NCBI GenBank assembly: GCA_003280995.1
Contig: QCDG01000002.1
Location: 97,081 to 161,080, forward strand
Length of the DNA: 64,000 nucleotides
Reading direction: 5' to 3'
DNA from: Prochlorococcus sp. AG-355-A09
GTDB lineage: Bacteria; Cyanobacteriota; Cyanobacteriia; PCC-6307; Cyanobiaceae
The position numbers were made by a program, and so were the translations under genes. Positions 29,697 to 39,123 of the stretch are shown piece by piece; within the stretch, counting starts at the first letter, position 1; every line of letters starts with the position of its first letter. The notes under the pieces are model-generated. The model made no database searches and had not been told where the DNA came from. It saw nothing but the letters and a program-made list of their open reading frames with translations.

Positions 29697-30644
29697 CTAC
29701 TTACCAGAGATAGTGCTAAATTGGCTGCCGTTTGTTTGAACGTTTAAAAATGGCGCTCTGCTAGCTACACCTGACTTCTCCCATGCTTTCACCATGGCTT
29801 GACTGACGTTTTTACCATTTTCTTTTTTACACAAAGCTAAGATACTTGGCCCAGCCCCACTAATTGCGCATCCTAGAGCACCTGCATTTAGTGCGGCATC
29901 TTTAACTTCTAATCCACCCTTAATAAGTTTCCATCTGTAGGGTTCATGTAGCTTATCAAACATTCCTTCTTTTATAAGTTCCGCATTCCCTGCTTTTAAT
30001 CCGTTAAGTAACAAAGTAAGCGCCCCCATATTTGTCACTGCATCTGATATGGGTACATTCTTGGGCATAACCTTTCTTGCTTCACTTGTGCTTAGACGAA
30101 TTGCAGGTATTGCTACAACAGCTTTAATTGAATCGTGCCATTCACATCTAATGATTCTCCATCTATGAGAAGAAGACCTGGCTGTTAAACAAAGCCCACC
30201 CAGAAGAGAGGGAACTACATTATCAGGATGACCTTCTATATCAATGGCAAGTTCAAGGAGTTTTTCTTTGGACAATGGAGAGCTCATTATTGCATTTGCT
30301 CCGATTAATCCAGCAACTATTGCTGTAGCACTACTTCCAAGCCCGCGTGCAGGTGGCACCGCCAACTTAACTCTTGCTTCAAGTGCAAAAGGATCCATAT
30401 TTGCGCTCTCCCATACTTTCTGAGCTGCTCTAAAAACTAAATTTTCGGGTCCTCCTCTTAGATGATTACCATCTGTACTTTCCATTATTAAATCAAACCT
30501 ATCTCCACCACCTTCAATTCTTGTAAAAATAAACTCATTATACAAATCTAATGCTGCTCCAAGACAATCAAATCCAGGCCCTAAATTGGCAGTTGTTGAA
30601 GGCACTGTCACCCTTATTTTTTTACCTACTTCAGGAATAGACAT
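29697..30644 (-). CDS. thrB: Homoserine kinase
   Basis: A GHMP-family kinase that phosphorylates homoserine for threonine synthesis. The N-terminal VPSTTANLGPGFDCLG and the ATP-binding VPPARGLGSSATAIVAG are near residue 90-105. Substrate-site EGHPDNVVPSLLGG and the C-terminal ISGAGPSILAL follow. Length 315 is normal. ATG start. Its stop is 80 nt upstream of ndhD, and it starts 9 nt after the glk stop, so glk and thrB likely share a transcript. Confidence 0.97.
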   Translation of the reverse strand: MSIPEVGKKIRVTVPSTTANLGPGFDCLGAALDLYNEFIFTRIEGGGDRFDLIMESTDGNHLRGGPENLVFRAAQKVWESANMDPFALEARVKLAVPPARGLGSSATAIVAGLIGANAIMSSPLSKEKLLELAIDIEGHPDNVVPSLLGGLCLTARSSSHRWRIIRCEWHDSIKAVVAIPAIRLSTSEARKVMPKNVPISDAVTNMGALTLLLNGLKAGNAELIKEGMFDKLHEPYRWKLIKGGLEVKDAALNAGALGCAISGAGPSILALCKKENGKNVSQAMVKAWEKSGVASRAPFLNVQTNGSQFSTISGK

Positions 30645-30653
30645 TTTTTGTTT

Positions 30654-31688
30654 TTAAGTTTTTAAAAGCATTTTTGCTCTACAGGCTGCACTAAAAAGTC
30701 CAAACTCTTCATCTAAAATTACTTTTATAGGGATTGTTTTAAGAATATCTTTTAATCTTCCCTTGTCGAAAAATTGTTTTAAAAATAAATCTGATTTAAA
30801 GTTTTTAAAATGTTTTGATGCTGTTCCTCCAGAAATCCATAACCCGCCAAAGCACAATTCTTGAAGAGCAACATCCCCCAATAAAGAGGCATAAGCGCCT
30901 AACCAAATCCTCTCAACTTCAATCATTAGCTGATCCCCTTCTTTAGAAAGGTTACAAATTTTTTCAGGTAGTTCTTTTCTCGCATCATCAAAAATTTTAA
31001 TTTTTTTTAAATATTCTTGTAGAGGATGGTTTTGTGCGTCAGGTTTGCTAAGTCTCCATTCCGCAATTCTTGATAAACCAGTGCCACTAATAATTCTTTC
31101 ACAAGATATCCTCTCAATATTTAAAGAATTTTTGAGCCAAATTTTTAATTCCCATTCTAATCTTGACTTTGGGGCGTACTCAACATGACCACCTTCACTA
31201 GCTAAAACTTTTACCTTTTCCCCTGATATTATTCCTCTTGCAATGCCCAAGCCAGTTCCAGCTCCAACAATGGCATGCAAATCATTATTTGCTCCTTCAG
31301 TATGGAATCCATTTTGGATATTAGAGTATTGATTTTTTTTCAAAAAAGGTATTCCATAAATCTGTACAGCGAAATCATTTATTAGCTCGCATTGTTCAAA
31401 TTTAAATTTATTTTTTAATTTATTTCCTGAAATATTCCATGACAAGTTCATTATTTTTGCGTTGTTGTTAGATAAAGGACCAGCTACAGCGAAACATGCA
31501 GAAGAAGGATGAGTAATATTTTTGCATTCATTTTTGAGAAAATCTTCAAGGATTAGTTCAAAAGAATCCCAATCAGAAGATATATATTTCTTCTTGAATA
31601 ACAATTTAGGCGAATCATCATTTATTACTCTCTCGAATATTCCCAAAAGAACCTTGGTACCTCCTAGATCACAAGCGAGAAAATTCAT
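30654..31688 (-). CDS. glk: Glucokinase
   Basis: It phosphorylates glucose with ATP, supporting glucose use from glycogen breakdown or uptake. The Glk-family (not ROK) pattern is visible: phosphate-1 CDLGGTKVLLG at about 6, the Asp in NDFAVQIYG, GAGTGLGIARG, and EGGHVEYAP. Length 344 is typical. ATG start, 10 nt after the thrS stop. The gene clusters with thrB and thrS, suggesting a compact minus-strand operon. Confidence 0.95.
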   Translation of the reverse strand: MNFLACDLGGTKVLLGIFERVINDDSPKLLFKKKYISSDWDSFELILEDFLKNECKNITHPSSACFAVAGPLSNNNAKIMNLSWNISGNKLKNKFKFEQCELINDFAVQIYGIPFLKKNQYSNIQNGFHTEGANNDLHAIVGAGTGLGIARGIISGEKVKVLASEGGHVEYAPKSRLEWELKIWLKNSLNIERISCERIISGTGLSRIAEWRLSKPDAQNHPLQEYLKKIKIFDDARKELPEKICNLSKEGDQLMIEVERIWLGAYASLLGDVALQELCFGGLWISGGTASKHFKNFKSDLFLKQFFDKGRLKDILKTIPIKVILDEEFGLFSAACRAKMLLKT

Positions 31689-31698
31689 ATATTTAAAA

Positions 31699-33615
31699 TT
31701 ATTCTGTTCTCCCTTTTTTTTCTATTAATTCATCCATTAATTTGTATAAATTAGGCAGGTCGAAAATTCCTAAATTTGTTCCATCCAAAGCTCTTAAAGC
31801 GACTGAATCAATTTCCTCTTCTTTATCTCCAATAACTGCAATTAAAGGAACTCTTCCTAGAGTTGCCTCTCTTATTTTATATCCTATTTTTTCATTCCTA
31901 ACATCAACTTTTGATCGGTAACCATTATTATTAATTAATTCATTAAACTTTAAACACTTTTCAATATTTCTATCAGTAATGCTCAATAAAATTATTTGAT
32001 AAGGCGCAAGCCAAATTGGAAATTTCGCCTCATATTGTTCAATTAAGATTCCGATAAATCTTTCAAAGGATCCTAAAATTGCTCTATGAAGCATAACTGG
32101 ATTTCTTTTTTCATTATCAATATCTACATAAGTGGCATCCAATCTAATAGGCATTGAAAAATCAACCTGAATAGTACCGCATTGCCAAACTCTATTAAGA
32201 CAATCTTTTAAGGAGAATTCTATTTTTGGACCATAAAAAGCCCCCTCTCCTGGCTGGAGTTCCCATTTTAGTTTCTTATTATCGAGAGCTTTGGTAAGAG
32301 CCTCCTCTGATTTATCCCAAATCTCTTCACTACCTACCCTTTTTTCAGGACGGGTTGATAATTTGATAATAATTTCATCAAAACCAAAAGTTTTATAAAC
32401 CTCGAAAACAAGATCTATAAAAGTTGATACTTCTTCTTGAATTTGCTCTTCTGTGCAAAATATGTGTGCATCATCTTGAGTAAAGTTTCTTACTCTCATT
32501 AAGCCGTGTAGTGCACCAGAGGGCTCATTTCTGTGACAAGAACCAAATTCAGCAAGACGAATAGGTAAATCCTTATAACTTTTTAAACCTTGATTAAATA
32601 CTTGAATATGGCATGGACAATTCATTGGTTTAATTGCATAAGTTCGATTTTCTGAAGCAGTAGTGAACATATCGTCTCTAAATTTTTCCCAATGACCAGA
32701 TTTTTCCCAAAGAGATTTATCAACAGCTTGTGGTGTTTTGATTTCTAAATAATCATTTTTTTTGAGTATTTCTCTTATGTACTTTTCCAATACTTGGTAG
32801 ATTGTCCATCCATTTGGATGCCAAAAAATCATTCCTGGAGATTCTTCTTGTATATGAAATAGTGAATGTTTTTTACCAAGTTTTCTATGATCCCTTTTTT
32901 CCGCTTCTTCAATTCTTATCAAGTAGTCGTTGAGCTCTTTTTCTTTTGCCCATGCAGTCCCATATATTCTCTGTAATGATTCATTCTCACTATTCCCTCT
33001 CCAGTATGAACCTGATAATTTAAGTAATTTAAAGTGTCTCAAATGTCTAGTATTGGGTACGTGAGGCCCTCTACACATGTCGATATATTCTTCGTGTTTG
33101 TATAGATTGATGAGACCATCTTCAGGAATTTCTTCAATTATTCGTAATTTAAAAGTCTCATCTCTTTCGTTAAAAGTTTTAATTGCTTCCTCTTTAGAAA
33201 CTTGTAAAATTTCAACGTCATAATTTGTTTTTATTAATTTATTAATTCTATTTTCGATTTTTATTAAATCTTCAGGAGTAAATCTGTATTTAGAAAAAAT
33301 ATCGTAATAAAAACCATCTTCAATTACTGGCCCAATTGCCATTTTAATATCAGAGTAAATTTGTTTAACTGCATGACCAATAAGGTGAGCGAAAGAATGT
33401 CTTATTATTTCAATTCCTTCTTTATCTTTTGATGTGATGATTACAACTTTGGAATCTTTATTTATAGGAATTGTTGCATCAAGAAGAACATCATTTACTT
33501 TCCCAGCAATTGTTGCTTTAGCTAATCCAGCGCCTATACTCTGGGCAATTTCTAGAATAGTTACAGATTTTTCGAAAACCTTTTTTGAACCATCGGGCAA
33601 GGTAATTATTGGCAT
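31699..33615 (-). CDS. thrS: Threonyl-tRNA synthetase
   Basis: A class II aminoacyl-tRNA synthetase. The domains are N-terminal TGS (1-60), then the editing domain (about 61-235, with [11 protein letters not shown]), the catalytic core with [11 protein letters not shown]n-binding Cys and [11 protein letters not shown], and the C-terminal anticodon-binding domain (about 535-638). Length 638 is complete. ATG start, 3 nt after the trpS stop. Both synthetases are on the minus strand and probably co-transcribed. Confidence 0.98.
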   Translation of the reverse strand: MPIITLPDGSKKVFEKSVTILEIAQSIGAGLAKATIAGKVNDVLLDATIPINKDSKVVIITSKDKEGIEIIRHSFAHLIGHAVKQIYSDIKMAIGPVIEDGFYYDIFSKYRFTPEDLIKIENRINKLIKTNYDVEILQVSKEEAIKTFNERDETFKLRIIEEIPEDGLINLYKHEEYIDMCRGPHVPNTRHLRHFKLLKLSGSYWRGNSENESLQRIYGTAWAKEKELNDYLIRIEEAEKRDHRKLGKKHSLFHIQEESPGMIFWHPNGWTIYQVLEKYIREILKKNDYLEIKTPQAVDKSLWEKSGHWEKFRDDMFTTASENRTYAIKPMNCPCHIQVFNQGLKSYKDLPIRLAEFGSCHRNEPSGALHGLMRVRNFTQDDAHIFCTEEQIQEEVSTFIDLVFEVYKTFGFDEIIIKLSTRPEKRVGSEEIWDKSEEALTKALDNKKLKWELQPGEGAFYGPKIEFSLKDCLNRVWQCGTIQVDFSMPIRLDATYVDIDNEKRNPVMLHRAILGSFERFIGILIEQYEAKFPIWLAPYQIILLSITDRNIEKCLKFNELINNNGYRSKVDVRNEKIGYKIREATLGRVPLIAVIGDKEEEIDSVALRALDGTNLGIFDLPNLYKLMDELIEKKGRTE

Positions 33616-33618
33616 AAT

Positions 33619-34635
33619 TTATTTCTCCATTTCAAAAAATCCCAATTTTGATTTAACTCTTTTTAAAGTCTGATTCGCTAGATCTTCAGCTTTTTCCTTC
33701 CCTTCATTAAGGATTTTATTTAGTTGGTAGGGATCATTAATTAATAATTTATATTTTTTCTGAATAGGTTCTAGTGATTCAATAAGTTGTTCTGTAATTA
33801 ATTTTTTAAATGTCCCCCATCCAGTCTCTGAGAATTCATTTTCACATTGAGAAATTTCTTTGCCAGATAATATTGAATAAATCATCAAGAGATTTTTAGA
33901 TTCTGGTCTCTCAGGGTTGTTAAATTCAATTCCAATAGAACTGTCACTTTTTGCTCTTTTAATTTTTTTTGTGATTATTTCAGGTGGATCTAATAAGTTA
34001 ATGCGACTGCCCTCATTAGGATCACTTTTGCTCATTTTTTTTGAACCATCAATTAAACTCATTATTTTTGAACCATTCTTCATGATGATTGGTTGAGGGA
34101 TCTTTAAAATATTTTTATCCTTACTAAATCTGGCATTAATTCTCTGTTGTGCAATATCTCTAGCAAGTTCAAGATGTTGTTTTTGATCCTCGCCTACTGG
34201 GACGAAGTCAGCATCATAAAGAAGGATGTCTGCAGCCATAAGTATTGGATAGTCAAATAATCCAATAGATACATTATTACCTTGTTGTATGGATTTTTCT
34301 TTGAATTGAATCATTCTTTCCATCCAATTTATTGGGGTCATGCAATTTAATATCCAACAAAGTTCTGAATGCGCTGAAATCTGACTTTGGACAAAAATTG
34401 AACATATATTTGGATCTATCCCACAAGCGACGTACAAAGCCGCTGTAGAGAAAGTGTTTTTAGATAATTCTTTGGGATTATATGAGGCTGTTATTGCGTG
34501 CAAATCAACTACACATAGAAATGTTTCATATTGTTCTTGAAGCGTAACCCAATTATTTATTGCCCCAAGCCAATTCCCAATATGTAAATCACCAGTTGGT
34601 TGAACTCCCGAAAGAATTCTTTTTTTATTTGCCAT
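33619..34635 (-). CDS. trpS: Tryptophanyl-tRNA synthetase
   Basis: A class I synthetase of 338 residues. The HIGH-type motif HIGN is in QPTGDLHIGNWLGA, and the KMSKS motif is in GSKKMSKSDPNEGS. The tRNA-binding C-terminal helices are at about 240-338. ATG start at 34635, overlapping the 3' end of the upstream RHH-like gene by 11 nt, which suggests coupling. thrS follows after 3 nt. Confidence 0.98.
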   Translation of the reverse strand: MANKKRILSGVQPTGDLHIGNWLGAINNWVTLQEQYETFLCVVDLHAITASYNPKELSKNTFSTAALYVACGIDPNICSIFVQSQISAHSELCWILNCMTPINWMERMIQFKEKSIQQGNNVSIGLFDYPILMAADILLYDADFVPVGEDQKQHLELARDIAQQRINARFSKDKNILKIPQPIIMKNGSKIMSLIDGSKKMSKSDPNEGSRINLLDPPEIITKKIKRAKSDSSIGIEFNNPERPESKNLLMIYSILSGKEISQCENEFSETGWGTFKKLITEQLIESLEPIQKKYKLLINDPYQLNKILNEGKEKAEDLANQTLKRVKSKLGFFEMEK

Positions 34636-35047
34636 CCTCTTCTACTTCGCTAGATTGGATCTCTTCAGTTGATGTACTTTTTACAGGTCTTGCAAAAGGG
34701 TCAGGTGCTGTTTTTGTCTTTTCTTCATAAGAATTTTGTGATTGTCTACTCGGAGAAGAGTTTTTATTATTTTTTGCATATTTTTTGATTGATTCAATCA
34801 AATTTTCGTCTTTGATCATTTCGCTAAGTGTTCTAACAGAGAAACCCAGAACTGCAACGGTAGATCTTAATTGAAAGGTTTCTTGTATTGATTTAACAGC
34901 TTTCATTTCGTTATCACTTAATCTTATGCGGAATCCTCCTCCATCTCTTCTGCCGCCAGATCTATCTCTGAAATTTGATCTTTCATTGTTAGAACGATCT
35001 CTGTAATTTTCTTGTCCAGGATTATTGCTGAAATTTGAATTAGACAT
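34625..35047 (-). CDS. Small protein with Gly/Arg-rich tail and RHH-like core
   Basis: I recognise no named family. The 140 residues divide in three. An N-terminal disordered arm rich in Asn, Arg and Gly (1-38, with RSGGRRDGGG) comes first. A compact core at about 39-90 begins FRIRLSDNEMKAVKSIQ and continues VAVLGFSVRTLSEMI, which looks like the strand-helix-helix of ribbon-helix-helix regulators. A Ser/Glu/Lys-rich acidic tail ends the protein. Nucleic-acid binding is inferred only. ATG start. The last 11 nt overlap trpS, so it probably leads the trpS-thrS-glk-thrB transcript. Confidence 0.6.
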   Translation of the reverse strand: MSNSNFSNNPGQENYRDRSNNERSNFRDRSGGRRDGGGFRIRLSDNEMKAVKSIQETFQLRSTVAVLGFSVRTLSEMIKDENLIESIKKYAKNNKNSSPSRQSQNSYEEKTKTAPDPFARPVKSTSTEEIQSSEVEEDGK

Positions 35048-35212
35048 CTTAATGTTTCTTAAGTTATTTAAATAGTCTATTAACTTAGCATCTTGTTATG
35101 CAATAAGTCTTTTTAAAAGGCTTAAATTTTTATCTTTTGATTAACGACTTATGAAATTTTGCTTCTCTCATTCACAACTTGCATTAAAATAAAATTAGAA
35201 AAATAAAGTTTT

Positions 35213-36547
35213 GTGTTTGATATTAGTAAAGACAACCTTTTAAAGGATTTCATAAAGTTTCCAAAAAAAAATCTTTTTATTATTTTATTATTGTTAGGTT
35301 TTGGGGAATGGTTTGTTAGTGACTTAATTCATTTTGCAGGAGGTTCAATAGGATTTATTGCGTTGTGTTTGGGGGGATATTTTTACTTGAAGAATGATAG
35401 GCCTAAATTTAATGAGCCAAGTAATTTAGATGGTTGGATAAACCTATGTAATGAAGATTTAAATTTTTTTGAAGAACTTGAAGCAACAAATGAATTAGAA
35501 AAACAGAATTCAAAAAGACAAAAAACACTTGAATCTATTCTTAATAGATGTGAAAAAGAAAAAATAAGTTGCATTGGACAAAAAGATTATCAAAGTTTTC
35601 AATCTGTTTTGAAAAGTAATTTCAAAGCAGATAAGTTTGACTTTGATTTATACGAAAAACTGCCTAAATACAATTCTTCTCAAGTTATTCCAGAAGAAGC
35701 TTTGAAGAGTGATGCAATCTTGTATTTTATAAACTTGCCTTTGTCGGCAAATGATTTTTTGTGGCTGGAAAAGTTTCCTAAAAATATGCCAATCTGGTTG
35801 GTGGCTTTAACTTCCAACCAAATAGAAGCCAAAAATCAGATAGAAGACTTAAAGTCTCAAATCTCAAGTGACTTTACAAACAAAATTATTTCTTTTGATG
35901 TGAATAAGAGTGAAATAACAAATATACCTTTTTCTTTAAGGAAGTTTTTCATAAGTTCATCTAAAAATATTGAAAATACAAAAAAAAGGCTCTTGAAAGA
36001 ACTTCATACTGCCTGGCAATCTGAAATTGAAGGTATAAGAAGAATGCAGTTAAAAGGTATACAAAGAAAAAATCAAATTCTTGTTGCAACAACTGTTTTC
36101 TTATCTCCTATCCCATCAATTGATGTTATGGCAATGACAGTATTAAATTCTTTAATGATTAAAGAAATTAAGTCTATATGGGGATGTAATTGGTCTCCTG
36201 AAATTTTAGATAAAGTATCCAAAGAGATTTTAAAGACTGCAATTGCTCAGGGAGTTATTGAATGGAGTGGACAGACTCTAATTGGTATAACAAAATTACA
36301 TGGCCCAAATTGGCTTGTCTCTGGAACATTTCAGGCTGTCAGTGCTGCTTATTTAACAAGAGTAGTATCAAGTTCTTTGGCTGATTTTATGGCAATAACA
36401 AAAGGAGTAGAAGAACCTGATTTGGATTTCATAAAGAATAATTCTGAGAAAATTGTTGAAGAAGCTTTTGAAAAAGAAAAAATAAATTGGAAAAGATTTA
36501 TTTCTGATCTTAGAAAACCACTTATGAAAGTATCTTTTAGTTCATAA
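35213..36547 (+). CDS. DUF697 membrane protein with degenerate GTPase-like domain
   Basis: A 444-residue protein. One or two N-terminal membrane helices (about 20-55) are followed by a soluble domain (about 95-235) whose DAILYFINLPLSANDF and MPIWLVALTSNQ segments look like the Walker B-side and guanine-specificity strands of an Era/YcjX-like GTPase. However, there is no P-loop GxxxxGK[ST] and no NKxD. The C-terminal DUF697 module is at about 285-410 (VATTVFLSPIPSIDVMAM, WSPEILDKVSKEI). Function unknown; DUF697 proteins are often paired with GTPases. The start is GTG at 35213. It precedes mntC by 20 nt on the same strand. Confidence 0.75.
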   Translation: MFDISKDNLLKDFIKFPKKNLFIILLLLGFGEWFVSDLIHFAGGSIGFIALCLGGYFYLKNDRPKFNEPSNLDGWINLCNEDLNFFEELEATNELEKQNSKRQKTLESILNRCEKEKISCIGQKDYQSFQSVLKSNFKADKFDFDLYEKLPKYNSSQVIPEEALKSDAILYFINLPLSANDFLWLEKFPKNMPIWLVALTSNQIEAKNQIEDLKSQISSDFTNKIISFDVNKSEITNIPFSLRKFFISSSKNIENTKKRLLKELHTAWQSEIEGIRRMQLKGIQRKNQILVATTVFLSPIPSIDVMAMTVLNSLMIKEIKSIWGCNWSPEILDKVSKEILKTAIAQGVIEWSGQTLIGITKLHGPNWLVSGTFQAVSAAYLTRVVSSSLADFMAITKGVEEPDLDFIKNNSEKIVEEAFEKEKINWKRFISDLRKPLMKVSFSS

Positions 36548-36567
36548 TCTAATTTTGAAAGTTAAAT

Positions 36568-37467
36568 ATGAGAAAAAAAATTCTTTTTTTAAGTTTGTTA
36601 CTTCTGCTTTCTCTTGCTTCAGGCTCATGCAAGAGAATATCAAATAAAAATGAAAGTAAAGAATTAATACTGGCAAGTTTTACTGTTTTGGCGGACATAA
36701 TTAGCAATGTTGCTAAAGATGATTTTATTGTTAGATCAATTACGAAACCTGGAGTTGAAGTTCATGGCTACCAACCAACTCCGAGCGATTTGGTAAATGC
36801 CTCTAGTGCTTTTGTTTTTATTGATAATGGATTTGGATTTGAATTATGGGCTGAAAAATTTGTTTCTAATTTAAAAGTTAAAAGAATTACTGTCGCGGAA
36901 GATTTAGATCCTATTTTTATCAGTGAAGATTTTTATAAAGGGAAACCCAATCCTCATGCCTGGATTTCTCCAAAAAGAGGGATCCTATACGTAGATATTT
37001 TGGTGGATTCTTTATCTGAATTGAGGCCATCCAAAAGGAAATTATTTGAAGAAAATGGAAAAATATATAAAGATAAACTTTCTAAAATAGATAAAGAATT
37101 CTCACTTTTTATTAATAACTTAAATAAAGAAAGGAGGTATCTAGTAAGTTGTGAAGGTGCTTTTTCATATTTAACAAATGATTATGGATTAGAGGAAGTT
37201 TATTTATGGCCAGTTAATGCTGAGAGTCAAATTACGCCCAAAAGAATGACAAGAACAATCTCATTAGTTAAAGAAAAAAATGTCCCATCTGTATTTTGCG
37301 AAAGTACTGTAAGTAACGAATCTCAAATGGTTGTTGCAAACGAAACTGGGGCTAATTTTGGCGGAAATCTTTTTGTTGATTCATTATCTGATGATAGTGG
37401 GCCTGCTAGTTCCTATATAAAAATGCTTGAGCATAATTTTGATTTAATTAAAAAAGGGCTTTTTTGA
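36568..37467 (+). CDS. mntC: Manganese ABC transporter, substrate-binding lipoprotein
   Basis: This cluster A-I binding protein captures Mn2+ in the periplasm. The N-terminal signal ends in a lipobox SGSC with C21 as the lipidated residue. The four expected ligands are visible as H66 (VHGYQPT), H130 (PNPHAW), E196 (CEGAFSY) and D271 (VDSLS). A Glu at the third position and the absence of a His-rich loop fit Mn-type MntC/PsaA rather than ZnuA. Length 299 is normal. ATG start. It is 4 nt from mntA. Mn supply matters for the photosystem II oxygen-evolving cluster. Confidence 0.93.
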   Translation: MRKKILFLSLLLLLSLASGSCKRISNKNESKELILASFTVLADIISNVAKDDFIVRSITKPGVEVHGYQPTPSDLVNASSAFVFIDNGFGFELWAEKFVSNLKVKRITVAEDLDPIFISEDFYKGKPNPHAWISPKRGILYVDILVDSLSELRPSKRKLFEENGKIYKDKLSKIDKEFSLFINNLNKERRYLVSCEGAFSYLTNDYGLEEVYLWPVNAESQITPKRMTRTISLVKEKNVPSVFCESTVSNESQMVVANETGANFGGNLFVDSLSDDSGPASSYIKMLEHNFDLIKKGLF

Positions 37468-37470
37468 ATT

Positions 37471-38235
37471 ATGGAATCAATCAATTATCAAAACTTTAGG
37501 ATAGATGCAGAGAATATTTGCGTGGATTACAACGGTAAGGTGGCTTTGTATGATGCCAATTTAAGATTGAAATCTGGCCAGATTTGTGGTTTAGTAGGGA
37601 TGAACGGGGCTGGTAAAACAACTTTTTTTAATGCTTTAACTGGCTTTGTAAATATTTCAAAGGGAAAAATTAGAATTAATGGAGAGTCTGTAAGATCTGC
37701 TCAAAAAGATCAGACAATTGCTTATGTTCCTCAGAGTGAGGGAATTGATAGTCAATTTCCAATAAATGTTTGGGATGTAGTGATGATGGGAAGATATGGT
37801 TCGATGAATATTTTTAGGTGTCCTAGAGAGTCTGACGTTCAGGCGGTTAAAGATGCTATTGAGAGAGTTGATCTTACTGATCATATATCTACACCTATTG
37901 GAAACTTATCTGGAGGTCAGAGAAAACGAACTTTTTTAGCTAGAGCAATAGCGCAAAGGGCGTCAATATTACTTCTTGATGAGCCTTTTTCCGGTGTTGA
38001 TATAAGAACTGAGAAACTTATCTCGGAATTATTTATTCAATTTAAAAATGAGGGGAAAACTATATTATTGTCAACGCACGATATGATTCATGTCCGTGAA
38101 TTTTGTGATTTGGTTCTTTTAATAAATAAAACTGTTGTAGCTTATGGCGAGACCTCTGAAGTGTTTACCCCCGAAAATATTACAACTACTTTTGGAGGAA
38201 TCTCACCTGATTTCTTGTTTGGACCTGAATCCTAA
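37471..38235 (+). CDS. mntA: Manganese ABC transporter, ATP-binding protein
   Basis: A 254-residue ABC ATPase that drives the MntCAB importer. Walker A GMNGAGKT is at 43-50, signature LSGGQ at 146-150, Walker B LLLDEP with D170-E171, and the switch His in STHD. ATG start, 3 nt after the mntC stop. It is 12 nt before the permease gene, so all three are in one operon. Zn specificity cannot be excluded from this subunit alone; the assignment rests on the ligand pattern of the binding protein. Confidence 0.92.
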   Translation: MESINYQNFRIDAENICVDYNGKVALYDANLRLKSGQICGLVGMNGAGKTTFFNALTGFVNISKGKIRINGESVRSAQKDQTIAYVPQSEGIDSQFPINVWDVVMMGRYGSMNIFRCPRESDVQAVKDAIERVDLTDHISTPIGNLSGGQRKRTFLARAIAQRASILLLDEPFSGVDIRTEKLISELFIQFKNEGKTILLSTHDMIHVREFCDLVLLINKTVVAYGETSEVFTPENITTTFGGISPDFLFGPES

Positions 38236-38247
38236 ATTCTAAATTAT

Positions 38248-39123
38248 ATGGAGCTCTGTTCTTTTTTAACTTTAGATTCATTCATAACAGATCCTTTAAC
38301 TCATGGCTTTATGAGAAAAGCACTTCTTATGAGTTCATTAGTGGCCGCTGTTTGTGGTTTCCTATCTAGTTATTTAACTCTTAAAGGATGGGCTTTAATG
38401 GGAGATGCAGTGTCACATTCAGTAATGCCTGGTGTTGTGGTTGCTTATGCATTAGGTCTTCCTTTCTCATTAGGGGCATTTATTTTTGGAGTTGGTTCTG
38501 TTGCACTGATAGGATTTATTAAGCAGAAATCTAGGGTTAAGGAAGATACTGTTATTGGGTTGGTGTTTACTGGATTTTTCGCTCTTGGAATTGTATTGGT
38601 TTCTAAGATTAAAAGTAATATTGATCTGCACTCTATCCTTTTTGGCAGTCCATTAGGAATATCACTTTCAGATGTAAAACAAACCATATTCATTTCTTTA
38701 TTGGTAGTAATCCTTTTGTCAATTTTTAGGAAAGATTTAATGCTTTATTGTTTTGATCCTAGGCATGCAAAAACAGTTGGAATTAATGTATTTTTTCTTC
38801 ACTATTTACTTCTCACTTGCTTATCTTTAGCAGCAGTTGTGGGCTTGCAGTCTGTTGGAATTATTTTGGTAGTTGCGATGTTGATTACACCTGGGGCTAC
38901 AGCGTATTTACTTACGGATGAGTTTGATAAGATGACAGTAATTTCAGTATTAAGTGCAATTATCTCAAGCCTAATAGGAATCTATATTAGTTTTTGGTTT
39001 GATCTTGAGACAGGTGGATCAATTGTCTTGGCACAAACTTTTATATTTTTATTCGCTTTTTTATTCGCTCCAAGATACGGAATATTTAAGTTAAAGAAAT
39101 TTTTTGCTGGTTATAAACGATAG
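38248..39123 (+). CDS. mntB: Manganese ABC transporter, permease
   Basis: A 291-residue integral membrane subunit of the ABC-3 family with about eight to nine hydrophobic helices. The conserved region GWALMGDAVSHSVMPGVVVAYALG lies near residues 48-72, including the Asp and His typical of metal permeases. It forms the transmembrane channel of MntCAB. ATG start, 12 nt after mntA. Its stop codon shares one base with the GTG start of the following DUF4336 gene. Confidence 0.92.
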   Translation: MELCSFLTLDSFITDPLTHGFMRKALLMSSLVAAVCGFLSSYLTLKGWALMGDAVSHSVMPGVVVAYALGLPFSLGAFIFGVGSVALIGFIKQKSRVKEDTVIGLVFTGFFALGIVLVSKIKSNIDLHSILFGSPLGISLSDVKQTIFISLLVVILLSIFRKDLMLYCFDPRHAKTVGINVFFLHYLLLTCLSLAAVVGLQSVGIILVVAMLITPGATAYLLTDEFDKMTVISVLSAIISSLIGIYISFWFDLETGGSIVLAQTFIFLFAFLFAPRYGIFKLKKFFAGYKR

